From positions 124,001 through 188,000 of the forward strand of contig NZ_JASZYU010000004.1 of the NCBI RefSeq assembly GCF_030316825.1: 64,000 nucleotides of DNA, read 5' to 3'. The position numbers and the translations under genes are program-made. Below the pieces are notes generated by a model. That model was not told the origin of the DNA. It searched no databases and was given only the letters and a program-made list of their open reading frames with translations. Origin of the DNA: Variovorax fucosicus. GTDB taxonomy: Bacteria; Pseudomonadota; Gammaproteobacteria; Burkholderiales; Burkholderiaceae_C. Below, in pieces: positions 16,423 through 24,610 of the stretch (within the stretch, counting starts at the first letter, position 1; each line of letters starts with the position of its first letter).

Positions 16423-17078
16423 TGCCCTTCCAGGCCATGCGCCTGCGCAATGCAGCCGGTGGCCCTGCGCCGTCGACCGACATCATCCACATGGAGTACG
16501 AGGCCGGGAACCTGTCCACCGTCTTCACCGACACCGGGACCGGCGCCTCTACATGGACCGGCACGGGCGGCACCTTCTGCTCCACAACAGTGATTCTCGC
16601 TGGCGTTTCATCGCTGCGAACGACCGCGGACACGGATTACCTTGAGACGGCTTACACCACCGGCAACAGAATTCCACCGACTGGCGATTGGGATCTTGAT
16701 TTCCTGTTCCGCCTGGGGAGTTCCGCTGGTGTCTACGTGCTGTCTTGCCAGGACGCCAGCGCGACAGCAGCGGGCACTGCTTTTGCCGTCGCGACCAGCG
16801 GCGGATCACAGCCTGTCATCGTTCTTAGTGATGGCACCACGCGGTCTGTGATCGTGGGCCCGACGGCTGCTCTTTCGGCCACCACGAACTACACGGGGAA
16901 AGTGACGCGACGCGGCTCAACCATCGAGTTCTTCGTAAACGGTGTGTCCCAGGGCACCGGCACCTTCAGCGGAACCATCAACACGCCAGTCGGTGGCGTC
17001 TGGCGGATCGGGAAGCCTTTGTTCGGTTCGAACAATGGCAACGGCGGCTATCTAGACAACCTTCGGCTGTACCAATGA
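16419..17078 (+). CDS. LamG/concanavalin-like phage tail-associated protein
   Basis: 219 residues from the ATG at 16419 (ATGA overlap; the second ATG at 16422 is equally possible). The C-terminal 170 residues have the pattern of a LamG/concanavalin A jelly-roll: DWDLDFLFRLGS, VIVGPTAALSATTNYTGKVT, IEFFVNGVSQGTG and GGYLDNLRLYQ. Such domains bind carbohydrate. Together with the preceding fibre gene it probably forms part of the adsorption apparatus. It overlaps a 26-codon gene. Confidence 0.68.
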   Translation: MMPFQAMRLRNAAGGPAPSTDIIHMEYEAGNLSTVFTDTGTGASTWTGTGGTFCSTTVILAGVSSLRTTADTDYLETAYTTGNRIPPTGDWDLDFLFRLGSSAGVYVLSCQDASATAAGTAFAVATSGGSQPVIVLSDGTTRSVIVGPTAALSATTNYTGKVTRRGSTIEFFVNGVSQGTGTFSGTINTPVGGVWRIGKPLFGSNNGNGGYLDNLRLYQ

Positions 17079-17155
17079 AAAACCTCTACACCTTCATCCT
17101 GAACTGGATCGTTGCCAAGTGGAAGCGCCTGCGCGAGCGGTGGAGCAAGCCATGA
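17075..17155 (+). CDS. 26-residue Trp-rich basic peptide, phage
   Basis: A short reading frame that starts by ATGA overlap with the LamG-like gene (17075) and ends by ATGA overlap with the next membrane protein (17152). It begins MKNLYTFILNWIVAKW and ends with a basic helix RLRERWSKP. The first half is hydrophobic with three Trp residues in the whole peptide, so an amphipathic or single membrane helix is likely. The double overlap argues that it is a translated gene. Function unknown; a lysis-timing role is possible from position only. Confidence 0.5.
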   Translation: MKNLYTFILNWIVAKWKRLRERWSKP

Positions 17156-17655
17156 GCCCATTCGTCGCCAACCTACGCGGGTACATCCTGCGAGCGGGGA
17201 GCATCCCCATAGACCAGGACAAGGCTGAGGTCCGAATCTATGCCGCGCTGCTGACTGCTGTTGCAGGCTACTTCCTGATCGCCGAGCCAATCTTCATATT
17301 GCTCACCGTGCCGCAGTCGCCGCTGTTCCGCGTGGCGGCTTTGGCGCCTTCGGCCTGGTGCGTCATTGCCGCCTTTCTGATCTGCCTGATCTGCATGGTG
17401 CCTCATCTTTTGGCGCTGCTGTTCAGACCTTCCAGCCTGAGCGCCCGATGGCCCCGCGGCTTCGCTGCGCGCGCTGCGTTCGGGGCGGCTGTGACATGGC
17501 TCTATCTCGGGAACTTGGCGATGCCGATGGATCTCGGGGCGATTGAATGGGCCTACTTCCTTCGGGCGTTCGGAGCGCTGATGCTTTCCTTCAGCTACGG
17601 CTACTCCGTCAACGCCCAGCAGGGCAGAGAGATCCTCCATGCAAAAGACGACTAG
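17152..17655 (+). CDS. Phage membrane protein, about four helices
   Basis: 167 residues from the ATG at 17152 (ATGA overlap). Hydrophobic segments at about 29-50, 60-85, 102-125 and 132-150 suggest four transmembrane helices. No family recognised. It lies between the fibre genes and the holin-lysozyme genes and overlaps the next gene by 17 bases, so a lysis-related or superinfection-exclusion role is possible but unsupported by motif. Confidence 0.6.
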   Translation: MSPFVANLRGYILRAGSIPIDQDKAEVRIYAALLTAVAGYFLIAEPIFILLTVPQSPLFRVAALAPSAWCVIAAFLICLICMVPHLLALLFRPSSLSARWPRGFAARAAFGAAVTWLYLGNLAMPMDLGAIEWAYFLRAFGALMLSFSYGYSVNAQQGREILHAKDD

Positions 17656-18130
17656 CCGACTCCTTGTGGCATGGCTGCTGTGCTACAGCGCCTTGACCTA
17701 TGCCGCTTCCAGCCTTGTTGATGACGTTTTCCAGTACGACTGGGCGTCCCTGGTCTGCGCGCTTGCTGCCGGGCTTCTGGGAGGTGCGGGCCGGACCATC
17801 CTCACCCTGGTGAGCGACAAAGAATTCGTCGGCAACATCCGCCTCGTGCTGATGAAAGACTTGGTCGTCGCCATGATCGGCGGCGGCTTCGCGTACATCG
17901 CAATCCAGGGCTACAACAGCTTCGTGGGTGGGTTGACGATCGTCTCCCTTCCGCCCATCGCTCGAGACTTCCGGATCCTTGTGATCGTCGTAGCCGGCGC
18001 CTCTCGTGGCCGCTGGCTCGGCACGGTCGACCGCTTTGCCACCGATGTTCTTTCCAATGCCCGTCAGAAGCTTCGCGGCGGCGCGCCTGAGGATCCGCCC
18101 TCTGTCAGGGCACCACTGGAGATCAAATGA
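17639..18130 (+). CDS. Putative holin, LydA-like
   Basis: 163 residues with several membrane segments: a signal-like N-terminus (LLVAWLLCYSALTYAASS), then LVCALAAGLLGGAGRTILTLV, DLVVAMIGGGFAYIAIQGY and a late hydrophobic stretch ILVIVVAGASRG. The middle resembles the LydA holin family of temperate phages (aGLLGGaaR pattern followed by a short charged loop with DKEF). It directly precedes the endolysin, which lacks any export signal and so needs a holin. Overlap with the lysozyme start is ATGA. Confidence 0.65.
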   Translation: MQKTTSRLLVAWLLCYSALTYAASSLVDDVFQYDWASLVCALAAGLLGGAGRTILTLVSDKEFVGNIRLVLMKDLVVAMIGGGFAYIAIQGYNSFVGGLTIVSLPPIARDFRILVIVVAGASRGRWLGTVDRFATDVLSNARQKLRGGAPEDPPSVRAPLEIK

Positions 18131-18603
18131 CCATGAAAATCTCTGAAAGAGGCGTCGACCTCATCAAGGAATTCGAGGACTGCAAGCTGACAGCCTATCC
18201 CGATCCGAAGACGGGCGGCGCACCATGGACGATCGGTTGGGGCGCCACTGGCCCGAACATCGGCCCCGGCGTAGTTTGGTCCCAGGCGCAAGCCGATACG
18301 CGTCTGTTCATGGACATCGCGGAGCGTGAGGCCGCGGTTGACGCGGCAGTGAATGTGCCGCTCACACAAGGCCAGTTCGACGCGATGGTCTCAATCGTGT
18401 TCAACGTGGGCGCCGGATCGAAGTATCGAGACGGCATCATCCGCCTGAAGGATGGCCGGCCGTCGACGCTGCTGCGCAAACTGAATGCGGACGACTATCA
18501 GGGCGCCTCGGAAGCGTTCGACTCGTGGGTCAGCCCCGGCAGCAACGTCGAACGCGGCCTGCGCCGTCGTCGCACTGCCGAACGAGCGGTGTTCGAATCA
18601 TGA
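18127..18603 (+). CDS. Phage lysozyme (endolysin), glycoside hydrolase family 24
   Basis: 158 residues, cleaving the glycan strands of peptidoglycan during lysis. The T4/P21-type catalytic set is visible: Glu in IKEFEDCKLTAY (E17), Asp26 in AYPD and Thr35 in PWTIGWGATG. The C-terminal part has QFDAMVSIVFNVGAG and RRRTAERAVF, both standard for the family. There is no signal peptide or SAR helix, so release depends on the holin before it. Starts by ATGA at 18127 (a second ATG at 18133) and overlaps the spanin gene by ATGA. Confidence 0.93.
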   Translation: MTMKISERGVDLIKEFEDCKLTAYPDPKTGGAPWTIGWGATGPNIGPGVVWSQAQADTRLFMDIAEREAAVDAAVNVPLTQGQFDAMVSIVFNVGAGSKYRDGIIRLKDGRPSTLLRKLNADDYQGASEAFDSWVSPGSNVERGLRRRRTAERAVFES

Positions 18604-19118
18604 TGGCGCTCATGTCGCCGAAGGTCTGGATCGCTCTGGCCTTCGCCGGCCTGCTGGCGATCATCGGGCTACAGCAAGTCCGCGTGAGCAATTGGCGCGC
18701 AGCCGAAGCAGCTGCACGCGCATCCCTGGCAGCAGACCGCGCCACCTACGCGCAGGCCGCGCAGATCGCCGAGCAAGCCGCTCGAGCCGAAGAATCCCGC
18801 CGAAACGAAGCCACCAGAAAGGTCGTGTCCGATGCCCACATTGAAACTGCCGCGGCCAAGGATGCTGCTGGTGCTGCTGAGCGTGCTGCTGTCGAGCTGC
18901 GCCAGCGTCTTGCCAGCCTCATCGCCACCGGTCGTAAAGCCGCCAGCAATCCCAGCGCTCCCGGACGAAGCCCGGGTGACCAAGGTGGTGACGCCCTCGA
19001 TCTGTTCGCCGGGGTGTTCTCGCGGGTTGACGGCGCTGCGGGCGAGCTTGCTGCCTACGCCGACGCCCTCAAAGTAGCGGGGCAGGGCTGCGAGCGCTTT
19101 GCGGATTCCCTGCAATGA
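18600..19118 (+). CDS. Inner-membrane spanin, Rz-like (DUF2514 type)
   Basis: 172 residues from the ATG at 18600 (ATGA overlap). One N-terminal transmembrane helix (IALAFAGLLAIIGLQ, about 11-25) is followed by a long Ala/Glu/Arg-rich coiled coil (to about residue 115), as in i-spanins, and the tail has a Cys (VAGQGCERF) seen in DUF2514 members. With the outer-membrane lipoprotein encoded inside it in another frame, it would fuse inner and outer membranes at the last step of lysis. Confidence 0.82.
   Translation: MMALMSPKVWIALAFAGLLAIIGLQQVRVSNWRAAEAAARASLAADRATYAQAAQIAEQAARAEESRRNEATRKVVSDAHIETAAAKDAAGAAERAAVELRQRLASLIATGRKAASNPSAPGRSPGDQGGDALDLFAGVFSRVDGAAGELAAYADALKVAGQGCERFADSLQ
18832..19077 (+). 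CDS. Outer-membrane spanin lipoprotein, Rz1-like, embedded in Rz gene
   Basis: An 81-residue frame wholly inside the Rz-like gene in the +1 frame. It has a basic N-terminus, a hydrophobic stretch LLVLLSVLLSSC and a lipobox L-S-S-C with Cys23 as the lipidation site, then a Pro-rich mature part (SVLPASSPPVVKPPAIPALP), the signature of Rz1 o-spanins. Embedded Rz/Rz1 pairs are known from lambda-like phages. The mature lipoprotein of about 59 residues would sit in the outer membrane and contact Rz across the periplasm. Confidence 0.8.
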   Translation: MPTLKLPRPRMLLVLLSVLLSSCASVLPASSPPVVKPPAIPALPDEARVTKVVTPSICSPGCSRGLTALRASLLPTPTPSK

Positions 19119-19333
19119 TCGCCCGCCTCATCGAGATCGCCGGCTGGATCGCTATCCCCGCCGTGGTGGTGCTGATCATTGCGGTTGCATGCTCACCGCG
19201 TGGCACATTCACCGCTGATACGGTTGCCCAGCCGCGAACGGCTTCCCATCCCCAACGTCCCGCACCTCTCGCGTTTCAGGGATCGGGGTGGCTCCCGGAT
19301 AGCGGGCCTGCGCTTCTTCGGCCGTCATCTTGA
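19115..19333 (+). CDS. Small membrane protein, uncertain
   Basis: 72 residues, starting by ATGA overlap with the Rz-like gene. Residues 5-27 form a clear membrane helix (IEIAGWIAIPAVVVLIIAVA) followed by CSPRG. The remainder is Pro/Arg-rich and overlaps a minus-strand reading frame, so either the real C-terminus is shorter in an ancestor or this is partly noise. No family recognised. Confidence 0.35.
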   Translation: MIARLIEIAGWIAIPAVVVLIIAVACSPRGTFTADTVAQPRTASHPQRPAPLAFQGSGWLPDSGPALLRPSS

Positions 19334-19475
19334 ACGGCGAGCGCTGGGGCTTCTTGCGCCAGGCGTCGGGCGGCAGCATCCAGGCGAAGTATTCGACTTC
19401 CATGGCGGCAGGATAGCTCACCTGGATCACCTCCGGATAAAGACGCCGCAGCATCTCGCGCCAGCGCCCGAGCAT
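19209..19475 (-). CDS. Small phage protein of unknown function, possibly the 3' part of a broken gene
   Basis: 88 residues from an ATG at 19475 (a TTG at 19490 would add five). The text MLGRWREMLRRLYPEVIQVS, then FAWMLPPDAWRKKP and MTAEEAQARYPGATPIPE, has a balanced composition unlike shadow frames. Just upstream, in the frame one base off, 19563-19470 reads MEPEKTGWPPCELMQDD and RPLSLWFASKVNARA, also protein-like, which then turns to noise. The two may be halves of one gene split by a one-base change near 19,465, or two overlapping genes. They follow the integrase stop by 16 bases on the same strand. Confidence 0.45.
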   Translation of the reverse strand: MLGRWREMLRRLYPEVIQVSYPAAMEVEYFAWMLPPDAWRKKPQRSPFKMTAEEAQARYPGATPIPETREVRDVGDGKPFAAGQPYQR

Positions 19476-19579
19476 TGACCTTGCTGGCAAACCAGAGACT
19501 GAGCGGACGGCAGTCGTCCTGCATCAACTCACAGGGCGGCCAGCCGGTCTTTTCGGGCTCCATATCAGGTAAGGTGGAA

Positions 19580-20590
19580 TCACCGATGCAGATCTCTCGC
19601 GCGCAACTGGGTGTAGCGGGCGAGCTGCTTCGGGTCTTTGTGGCCGGTGATCAGCATCATTTCCAGAATGCTGTACTTGTTCGTCCCGACCAGGCGGCTG
19701 ATTGCCTCGTGGCGTAGGTCGTAGAGGCGCAAATCTTCAATCCCCAGGTCCCGGCAGGCTCTCGGAAATACCGTGCTCCAGGTGTCGCCGTTGACCGGGA
19801 AAATGAACTCTGCGCCTTCGGGGTGAGGCTGGCGGTCGATGATCGCCATGCACTCGCCCAGCAAGGGGACGATCTGATTGTTTCCGATCTTCTTCTTCGG
19901 GTCCTTGCGGTCGCGGATCAGGATCGTTCGATGCTCCCGGTTCAGGTCTTCCCACCGAAGTCCGACTATCTCACTCGGTGGCCGGAAGCACGACGACAGA
20001 ATGAAGTCGATGTGATCGGGGGTCAGCGTCTCGCTGTGAGCGCGAAACCATCCGCGCAGTTGCTCGATCTCGGCCGTTGTGGGGCGTCTGTCCCGCTCTT
20101 GCCCCCGTTCCAGCAACCCCAGATGGCTCAGCGTTTCCCGCGCGTCATCCACCACGGACGGGTGGACCGGGATCTTGTGCAGCGCGCGCCCCATTTTCAG
20201 CACGCTCTTGAGGTAGGTCAGGTCAATGCCGGCCGTCACCCCCGAAACCTTCCGGTCCGTTCGGATGTACTCGACCACGCGATCCGGTGTCAGGTCGGCC
20301 AGCTGCACCTTGGCGAGCAAAACCCCCATCGTTTTCAGCACCGCGGCCTTGTTCCTGCCAAACGGCTTCGACTTGCCCACCTCATCCGTGTAGACCTCGA
20401 TCAACTTGGCAACCGTCCAGGCGTCGCCCTTCGGGATCACGCCAGCCGATAGTTTCTCGGTGTCACCCTCGATTTGCCGAGCCCACGCCGTAGCGAGCGT
20501 CTTGGTGGAGAATGTCTTGGTCTGTGTCGGGTAGCCCTTGCGCCGGACCTGTGCTCGCCACTTCAAGCCGATTTTTATGATTGATGCCAT
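19580..20590 (-). CDS. int: Site-specific tyrosine recombinase (dusA-associated phage integrase)
   Basis: 336 residues from the ATG at 20590, preceded by an AGGAAA ribosome site; the open frame extends upstream without family resemblance. The N-terminus MASIIKIGLKWRAQVRRKGY is the DNA-arm-binding start typical of integrases beside dusA. Catalytic boxes: Arg I in SSCFRPPSEIVGL, Lys in the beta hairpin region (RDRKDPKKKIG), box II LRLYDLRHEAISRL (Tyr replaces the first His), then LITGHKD and the nucleophile Tyr in LARYTQL. It would integrate and excise the prophage at dusA. Transcribed away from dusA and toward the phage lysis genes. Confidence 0.92.
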   Translation of the reverse strand: MASIIKIGLKWRAQVRRKGYPTQTKTFSTKTLATAWARQIEGDTEKLSAGVIPKGDAWTVAKLIEVYTDEVGKSKPFGRNKAAVLKTMGVLLAKVQLADLTPDRVVEYIRTDRKVSGVTAGIDLTYLKSVLKMGRALHKIPVHPSVVDDARETLSHLGLLERGQERDRRPTTAEIEQLRGWFRAHSETLTPDHIDFILSSCFRPPSEIVGLRWEDLNREHRTILIRDRKDPKKKIGNNQIVPLLGECMAIIDRQPHPEGAEFIFPVNGDTWSTVFPRACRDLGIEDLRLYDLRHEAISRLVGTNKYSILEMMLITGHKDPKQLARYTQLRARDLHR

Positions 20591-20592
20591 GG

Positions 20593-20624
20593 TTTCCTGT
20601 AGCGCTGTCGTAGCACTCAGGAAA
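20593..20624. promoter_or_regulatory. Inverted repeat upstream of integrase, possible arm site or operator
   Basis: TTTCCTG (20593-20599) and CAGGAAA (20618-20624) are perfect inverted repeats; between them GTAGCGCT (20599-20606) and GTAGCACT (20610-20617) are near-identical direct repeats. The block covers the integrase ribosome site and start region. It could be a recombination directionality factor or integrase arm site, or an RNA hairpin that hides the ribosome site. Confidence 0.35.
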
Positions 20625-20700
20625 TGTAGATTAGTTTTTGCCAGTGGCGATACGTGCAAGCACTGAGACCGAAAAGCTCGGCGATTCAAGACCTTACGTA

Positions 20701-21690
20701 ATGCCGACAACCACTTACGACGCAATGCGCCTTTCGGTTGCGCCCATGATGGACTGGACCGACCGGCACTGCCGCTACTTCCACCGCCTGCTCACGCGCC
20801 GCGCGCTGCTCTACACCGAGATGGTGACGACCGGCGCGCTGGTGCATGGCGACGTGCCGCGGCACCTGCGCTTCAACGCCGAAGAGCATCCGGTCGCGTT
20901 GCAGCTGGGCGGCAGCGAGCCTGCCGACCTCGCGCATTGCGCAAAGCTGGGCGAGACCTGGGGCTACGACGAGATCAATCTCAACTGCGGCTGCCCGAGC
21001 GAGCGCGTTCAGCGCGGTGCCTTCGGCGCCTGCCTGATGGCCGAGCCGCAACTGGTGGCCGATTGCGTGAAGGCCATGGTCGACGCGGCGAGTGTGCCGG
21101 TCACGGTCAAGCACCGCATCGGCATCGACAAGACCGAGAGCTACGCGTTCGTGCGCGACTTCGTCGGCGCGGTGAGCGAGGCGGGCTGCAAGACCTTCAT
21201 CGTGCATGCGCGCAATGCCTGGCTCAAAGGCTTGTCGCCCAAGCAGAACCGCGAAGTGCCGCCGCTGCGCTACGAGCTCGTGCACCGGCTGAAGCACGAC
21301 TTTCCGGCGCTGCGCTTTTCGATCAACGGCGGCATTGCCGATGCGGACACGGTGCACGGCCAGTTGCGCCTGCTCGACGGCGTGATGATCGGCCGCGAGG
21401 CGTACCACAACCCCTGGTGGCTGGCCGGGTGGGACGCAGCGTTTTTCGGCGAAGCGCCGCGCGAGCTCACGCGCGAAGACATCGAAGCCCAGATGTGCGA
21501 CTACATGGCGCGCGAGGCGGCCGAGCATGGCACGCCCTGGTCGAACATCGCGCGCCACATGCTCGGCTTGCGCAATGGTTTGCCCGGCGCGCGGCGCTGG
21601 CGCCAGGTATGGAGCGACCACAAGCTCAAGGGCCTGGGCGCACATGCCGTGATGGCGCTGGCGCACGAGCCGGTCGCGCAGGAAGCCTAG
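20701..21690 (+). CDS. dusA: tRNA-dihydrouridine(20/20a) synthase DusA
   Basis: 329 residues from the ATG at 20701 (a second ATG at 20725 is possible). An FMN-dependent enzyme that reduces uridine to dihydrouridine in the D-loop of tRNA. Family marks: LSVAPMMDWTDRHCR near the start, the catalytic segment NLNCGCPSERVQRGAFGACLM, KHRIGID, FIVHARNAWLKGLSPKQNRE and NGGIADADT for FMN binding. The first codons were probably rebuilt by phage DNA, so the upstream promoter and ribosome site now come from the prophage. Its stop and that of the convergent gntR gene are three bases apart. Confidence 0.95.
   Translation: MPTTTYDAMRLSVAPMMDWTDRHCRYFHRLLTRRALLYTEMVTTGALVHGDVPRHLRFNAEEHPVALQLGGSEPADLAHCAKLGETWGYDEINLNCGCPSERVQRGAFGACLMAEPQLVADCVKAMVDAASVPVTVKHRIGIDKTESYAFVRDFVGAVSEAGCKTFIVHARNAWLKGLSPKQNREVPPLRYELVHRLKHDFPALRFSINGGIADADTVHGQLRLLDGVMIGREAYHNPWWLAGWDAAFFGEAPRELTREDIEAQMCDYMAREAAEHGTPWSNIARHMLGLRNGLPGARRWRQVWSDHKLKGLGAHAVMALAHEPVAQEA
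20740..20774. other. Probable phage attachment site in the 5' part of dusA
   Basis: The phage-chromosome junction must lie at or near the first codons of dusA, because the phage integrase ends its promoter region here and dusA reads normally onward. In known dusA insertions the shared core covers the conserved codons for APMMDWTDRHCR, which here lie at 20740-20774. The second copy should be at the left prophage end outside the window, so the core cannot be confirmed. Confidence 0.45.
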
Positions 21691-21693
21691 TTC

Positions 21694-22341
21694 CTAATTC
21701 GCGGCCTCCAGGCCGCTCCTGAAATGCTCGCGCATGCGGGCCATGGCAGTCGGCGCGTCCTTCTCGGCCAGCGCCGCCATGATCGCGCGGTGCTCCTTCA
21801 GCGACTCGTTGATGCGGCCCGACTTGAGCAGCGAGTTGTGGCGGTTCAGCTTCATCACCTTGCGCAGGTCGGCCACCATCTGGTCGCGCCAGCGGTTGTC
21901 GGCGATGGCCAGCAGCCGCATGTGAAAGCGTTCGTTGACCGCGAAGAAATGTTCGCGATCCACGTGGCCCGGCCTGGCCGCGGCTTCGAGTTCGGCATGC
22001 AGCGCCTTCAGCTCGTCGAGCTGCGCAGCGGTGGCGCGCTCGGCTACCACGCCGGCGGCATCGCTTTCGAGCAGGCTCAGCAGGTGGTAGACATCCGATA
22101 GATCCTTCTCGGACACCTCGGTCACGTAGGCGCCACGCCGCACCTTCATCGTCACCAGTCCCTCGGCCGCCAGCACCTTGAGGGCTTCCCGCAGCGGCGT
22201 GCGGCTGATACCGTATTCCTCGGCGAGTTTGAGCTCATCGATCCAGCTGCCGGGCTCCAGTTCGCGCTGGAAGATGCGCTGGCGCAGCAGTTCGGCCACC
22301 TCTTCATAAAGGGCGCGAGGGGTGAGGGTGACGGCGGACAT
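21694..22341 (-). CDS. GntR-family regulator, FadR/FCD subgroup
   Basis: 215 residues from the ATG at 22341 (a TTG at 22359 is less likely). The N-terminal winged helix holds [27 protein letters not shown]; the FCD ligand domain holds the usual metal-binding positions in [22 protein letters not shown] and MREHF. It is divergent from the methylmalonyl-CoA mutase gene with 92 bases between, so control of that operon in response to an acyl-CoA or organic acid is likely by context. It is convergent to dusA. Confidence 0.85.
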   Translation of the reverse strand: MSAVTLTPRALYEEVAELLRQRIFQRELEPGSWIDELKLAEEYGISRTPLREALKVLAAEGLVTMKVRRGAYVTEVSEKDLSDVYHLLSLLESDAAGVVAERATAAQLDELKALHAELEAAARPGHVDREHFFAVNERFHMRLLAIADNRWRDQMVADLRKVMKLNRHNSLLKSGRINESLKEHRAIMAALAEKDAPTAMARMREHFRSGLEAAN

Positions 22342-22368
22342 GGGCGAAATGTACCGCAAAAATCGAGT

Positions 22369-22418
22369 TTGAATTAATAATTACGGATCGGTTAGACTCG
22401 CAGCTCACTGACGATCCG
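22369..22418 (+). promoter_or_regulatory. Candidate promoter and operator between gntR and mcm
   Basis: A sigma70-like pair TTGAAT (22369-22374) and TAGACT (22393-22398) with an 18-base spacer reads toward mcm. The spacer is AT-rich (ATTAATAATTA) and holds CGGATCG (22384-22390), which has an inverted copy CGATCCG at 22412-22418. GntR-type proteins bind short AT-containing dyads in such divergent gaps, so this is a reasonable operator region. Confidence 0.4.
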
Positions 22419-22433
22419 ATCCAGGCGGCGCAC

Positions 22434-24596
22434 ATGAGCACATCACCCGAACCCACCTTCAAGACGGCCGACCTCGACGCGTGGGCCAAGGCTGCCGCCA
22501 AGTCCGCGCCTGGCGGCGACCTGAACGCGCTGAACTGGCGCACGCCCGACGGCATCACGGTCAAGCCGCTCTACACCGCGGCGGATCTGCAGGGCCTCAA
22601 ATACACCGACACATTGCCCGGCTTCGAGCCCTACCTGCGCGGCCCGCAGGCCACGATGTATGCGGTGCGGCCGTGGACGATCCGTCAATACGCGGGCTTC
22701 TCGACGGCCGAGGAATCGAACGCGTTCTATCGCAAGGCGCTGGCCGCCGGCGGGCAAGGCGTGTCGGTCGCGTTCGACCTGGCCACCCACCGCGGCTACG
22801 ACAGCGACCATCCGCGCGTGACCGGCGACGTCGGCAAGGCCGGCGTGGCGATCGACTCGGTCGAGGACATGAAGATCCTGTTCGACCAGATCCCGCTCGA
22901 CAAGGTCTCGGTGTCGATGACGATGAACGGCGCCGTGTTGCCGGTGCTGGCAGGCTACATCGTGGCGGGCGAAGAGCAGGGCGTGGCGCAGGACCAGTTG
23001 AGCGGAACCATCCAGAACGACATCCTCAAGGAGTTCATGGTCCGCAACACCTACATCTTCCCGCCCGCGCCGAGCATGCGGATCATCGGCGACATCATCG
23101 AGTACACGGCACAGAAGATGCCGAAGTTCAATTCGATCAGCATCAGCGGCTATCACATGCAGGAAGCCGGCGCCAACCAGGCGCTGGAGTTGGCCTTCAC
23201 GCTGGCAGACGGCAGGGAGTATGTGAAGACCGCGCTGGCCAAGGGCCTGGACGTCGACGGCTTCGCCGGGCGCCTCTCGTTCTTCTGGGCCATCGGCATG
23301 AACTTCTACCTCGAAGTCGCCAAGATGCGCGCGGCGCGCCTCTTGTGGTGCCGGATCATGAAGGATTTCAACCCCAAGAACCCCAAGAGCTTGATGCTGC
23401 GCACGCATTGCCAGACCTCGGGCTGGTCCCTCACCGAGCAGGATCCGTACAACAACGTGGTGCGCACCACCATCGAGGCGATGGCAGCGGTGTTCGGCGG
23501 CACGCAATCGCTGCACACCAACGCCCTCGACGAAGCCATTGCGCTGCCGACCGAGTTCAGCTCGCGCATTGCGCGCAACACGCAGCTCATCATCCAGGAA
23601 GAGACCCACATCACCAGCGTGATCGACCCCTGGGCTGGCAGCTACATGATGGAAAAGCTCACGCAGGACATGGCCGATGCGGCCTGGGCGATCATCGAAG
23701 AAGTCGAGGCGATGGGCGGCATGACCAAGGCCGTCGACAGCGGCTGGGCCAAGCTCAAGATCGAGGCGGCCGCGGCCGACAAGCAGGCGCGCATCGACTC
23801 GGGGCGCGACGTGATCGTCGGCGTCAACAAGTACAAGCTCAAGACCGAAGACGCGATCGACAGCCTGTCGATCGACAACGTCAAGGTGCGCGATGGGCAG
23901 ATCGCCAAGCTCGAGGCGATTCGCGCCAGGCGCGACACCACAGCCACCCAGGCCGCACTCGATGCACTGACGGCCGCGGCCGAGAGCGGTGAGGGCAATC
24001 TGCTGGCGCTCAGCATCGACGCGGTGCGCCTGCGCGCCACGGTCGGAGAGATCAGCGACGCCCTCGAAAAGGTCTATGGCCGCCACCGCGCCGACACGCA
24101 GAAGGTCACCGGCGTCTACGCCGCGGCCTACGACTCGGCCGAGGGCTGGGAAGCGCTGCAGCACGAGATCGCCGCCTTTGCCGAGGAGCAGGGGCGCCGT
24201 CCGCGCGTGATGATCTCCAAGCTCGGCCAGGATGGGCACGACCGCGGTGCGAAGGTCGTCGCCACGGCATTTGCCGACCTCGGCTTCGACGTCGACATGG
24301 GCCCGCTGTTCCAGACACCCGAAGAGTGCGCCCGCCAGGCGATCGAGAACGACGTGCATGCGGTTGGCGTCAGCACCCTCGCGGCCGGCCACAAGACCCT
24401 GGTGCCCGCGATCATCGCGGAGCTCAAGAAGCAGGGTGCCGACGACATCATCGTGTTCGTCGGCGGCGTGATTCCCCGGCAGGACTACGACTTCCTGTAC
24501 GAGGCCGGCGTCAAGGGCATCTACGGCCCGGGCACGCCGATCCCGGCCAGCGCCAAGGACGTGCTGGAGCAGATTCGCGCGGCGGTTACGGCCTGA
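22434..24596 (+). CDS. scpA: Methylmalonyl-CoA mutase, adenosylcobalamin-dependent
   Basis: 720 residues, a full-length single-chain mutase. It isomerises methylmalonyl-CoA to succinyl-CoA. The barrel domain has [20 protein letters not shown] and [12 protein letters not shown] (both substrate-site segments). The B12 domain, from about residue 590, has the base-off motif DGHDRG (His602 is the axial ligand), then STLAAGHK and VGGVIP. It opens the propionyl-CoA module, whose carboxylase and chaperone genes follow on the same strand. Cobalamin dependence is established for the family. Confidence 0.96.
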   Translation: MSTSPEPTFKTADLDAWAKAAAKSAPGGDLNALNWRTPDGITVKPLYTAADLQGLKYTDTLPGFEPYLRGPQATMYAVRPWTIRQYAGFSTAEESNAFYRKALAAGGQGVSVAFDLATHRGYDSDHPRVTGDVGKAGVAIDSVEDMKILFDQIPLDKVSVSMTMNGAVLPVLAGYIVAGEEQGVAQDQLSGTIQNDILKEFMVRNTYIFPPAPSMRIIGDIIEYTAQKMPKFNSISISGYHMQEAGANQALELAFTLADGREYVKTALAKGLDVDGFAGRLSFFWAIGMNFYLEVAKMRAARLLWCRIMKDFNPKNPKSLMLRTHCQTSGWSLTEQDPYNNVVRTTIEAMAAVFGGTQSLHTNALDEAIALPTEFSSRIARNTQLIIQEETHITSVIDPWAGSYMMEKLTQDMADAAWAIIEEVEAMGGMTKAVDSGWAKLKIEAAAADKQARIDSGRDVIVGVNKYKLKTEDAIDSLSIDNVKVRDGQIAKLEAIRARRDTTATQAALDALTAAAESGEGNLLALSIDAVRLRATVGEISDALEKVYGRHRADTQKVTGVYAAAYDSAEGWEALQHEIAAFAEEQGRRPRVMISKLGQDGHDRGAKVVATAFADLGFDVDMGPLFQTPEECARQAIENDVHAVGVSTLAAGHKTLVPAIIAELKKQGADDIIVFVGGVIPRQDYDFLYEAGVKGIYGPGTPIPASAKDVLEQIRAAVTA

Positions 24597-24610
24597 GCGG
24601 GACGACCGAC

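Larger units (their letters stand above)
1..20774. mobile_element. Siphovirus-type prophage (right part), inserted in dusA
   Basis: Continuous phage head, tail, lysis and integrase genes run up to the 5' end of dusA, after which ordinary chromosomal genes begin. Almost all genes are on the plus strand with ATGA or TGATG stop/start overlaps, typical of a phage late operon. The integrase is on the minus strand at the right border next to dusA, which is the known geometry of dusA-associated integrases. Portal, terminase, replication and repressor genes are not seen and presumably lie left of the window together with the other att site. The structural and lysis genes look intact; only a small gene near 19.2-19.6 kb may be broken. 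The exact right border is inferred. Confidence 0.92.

Noticed and set aside
21701-21716. GCGGCC-TCCA-GGCCGC hairpin as a terminator for dusA
   Set aside because: It lies inside the gntR coding end and has no T run on either strand.
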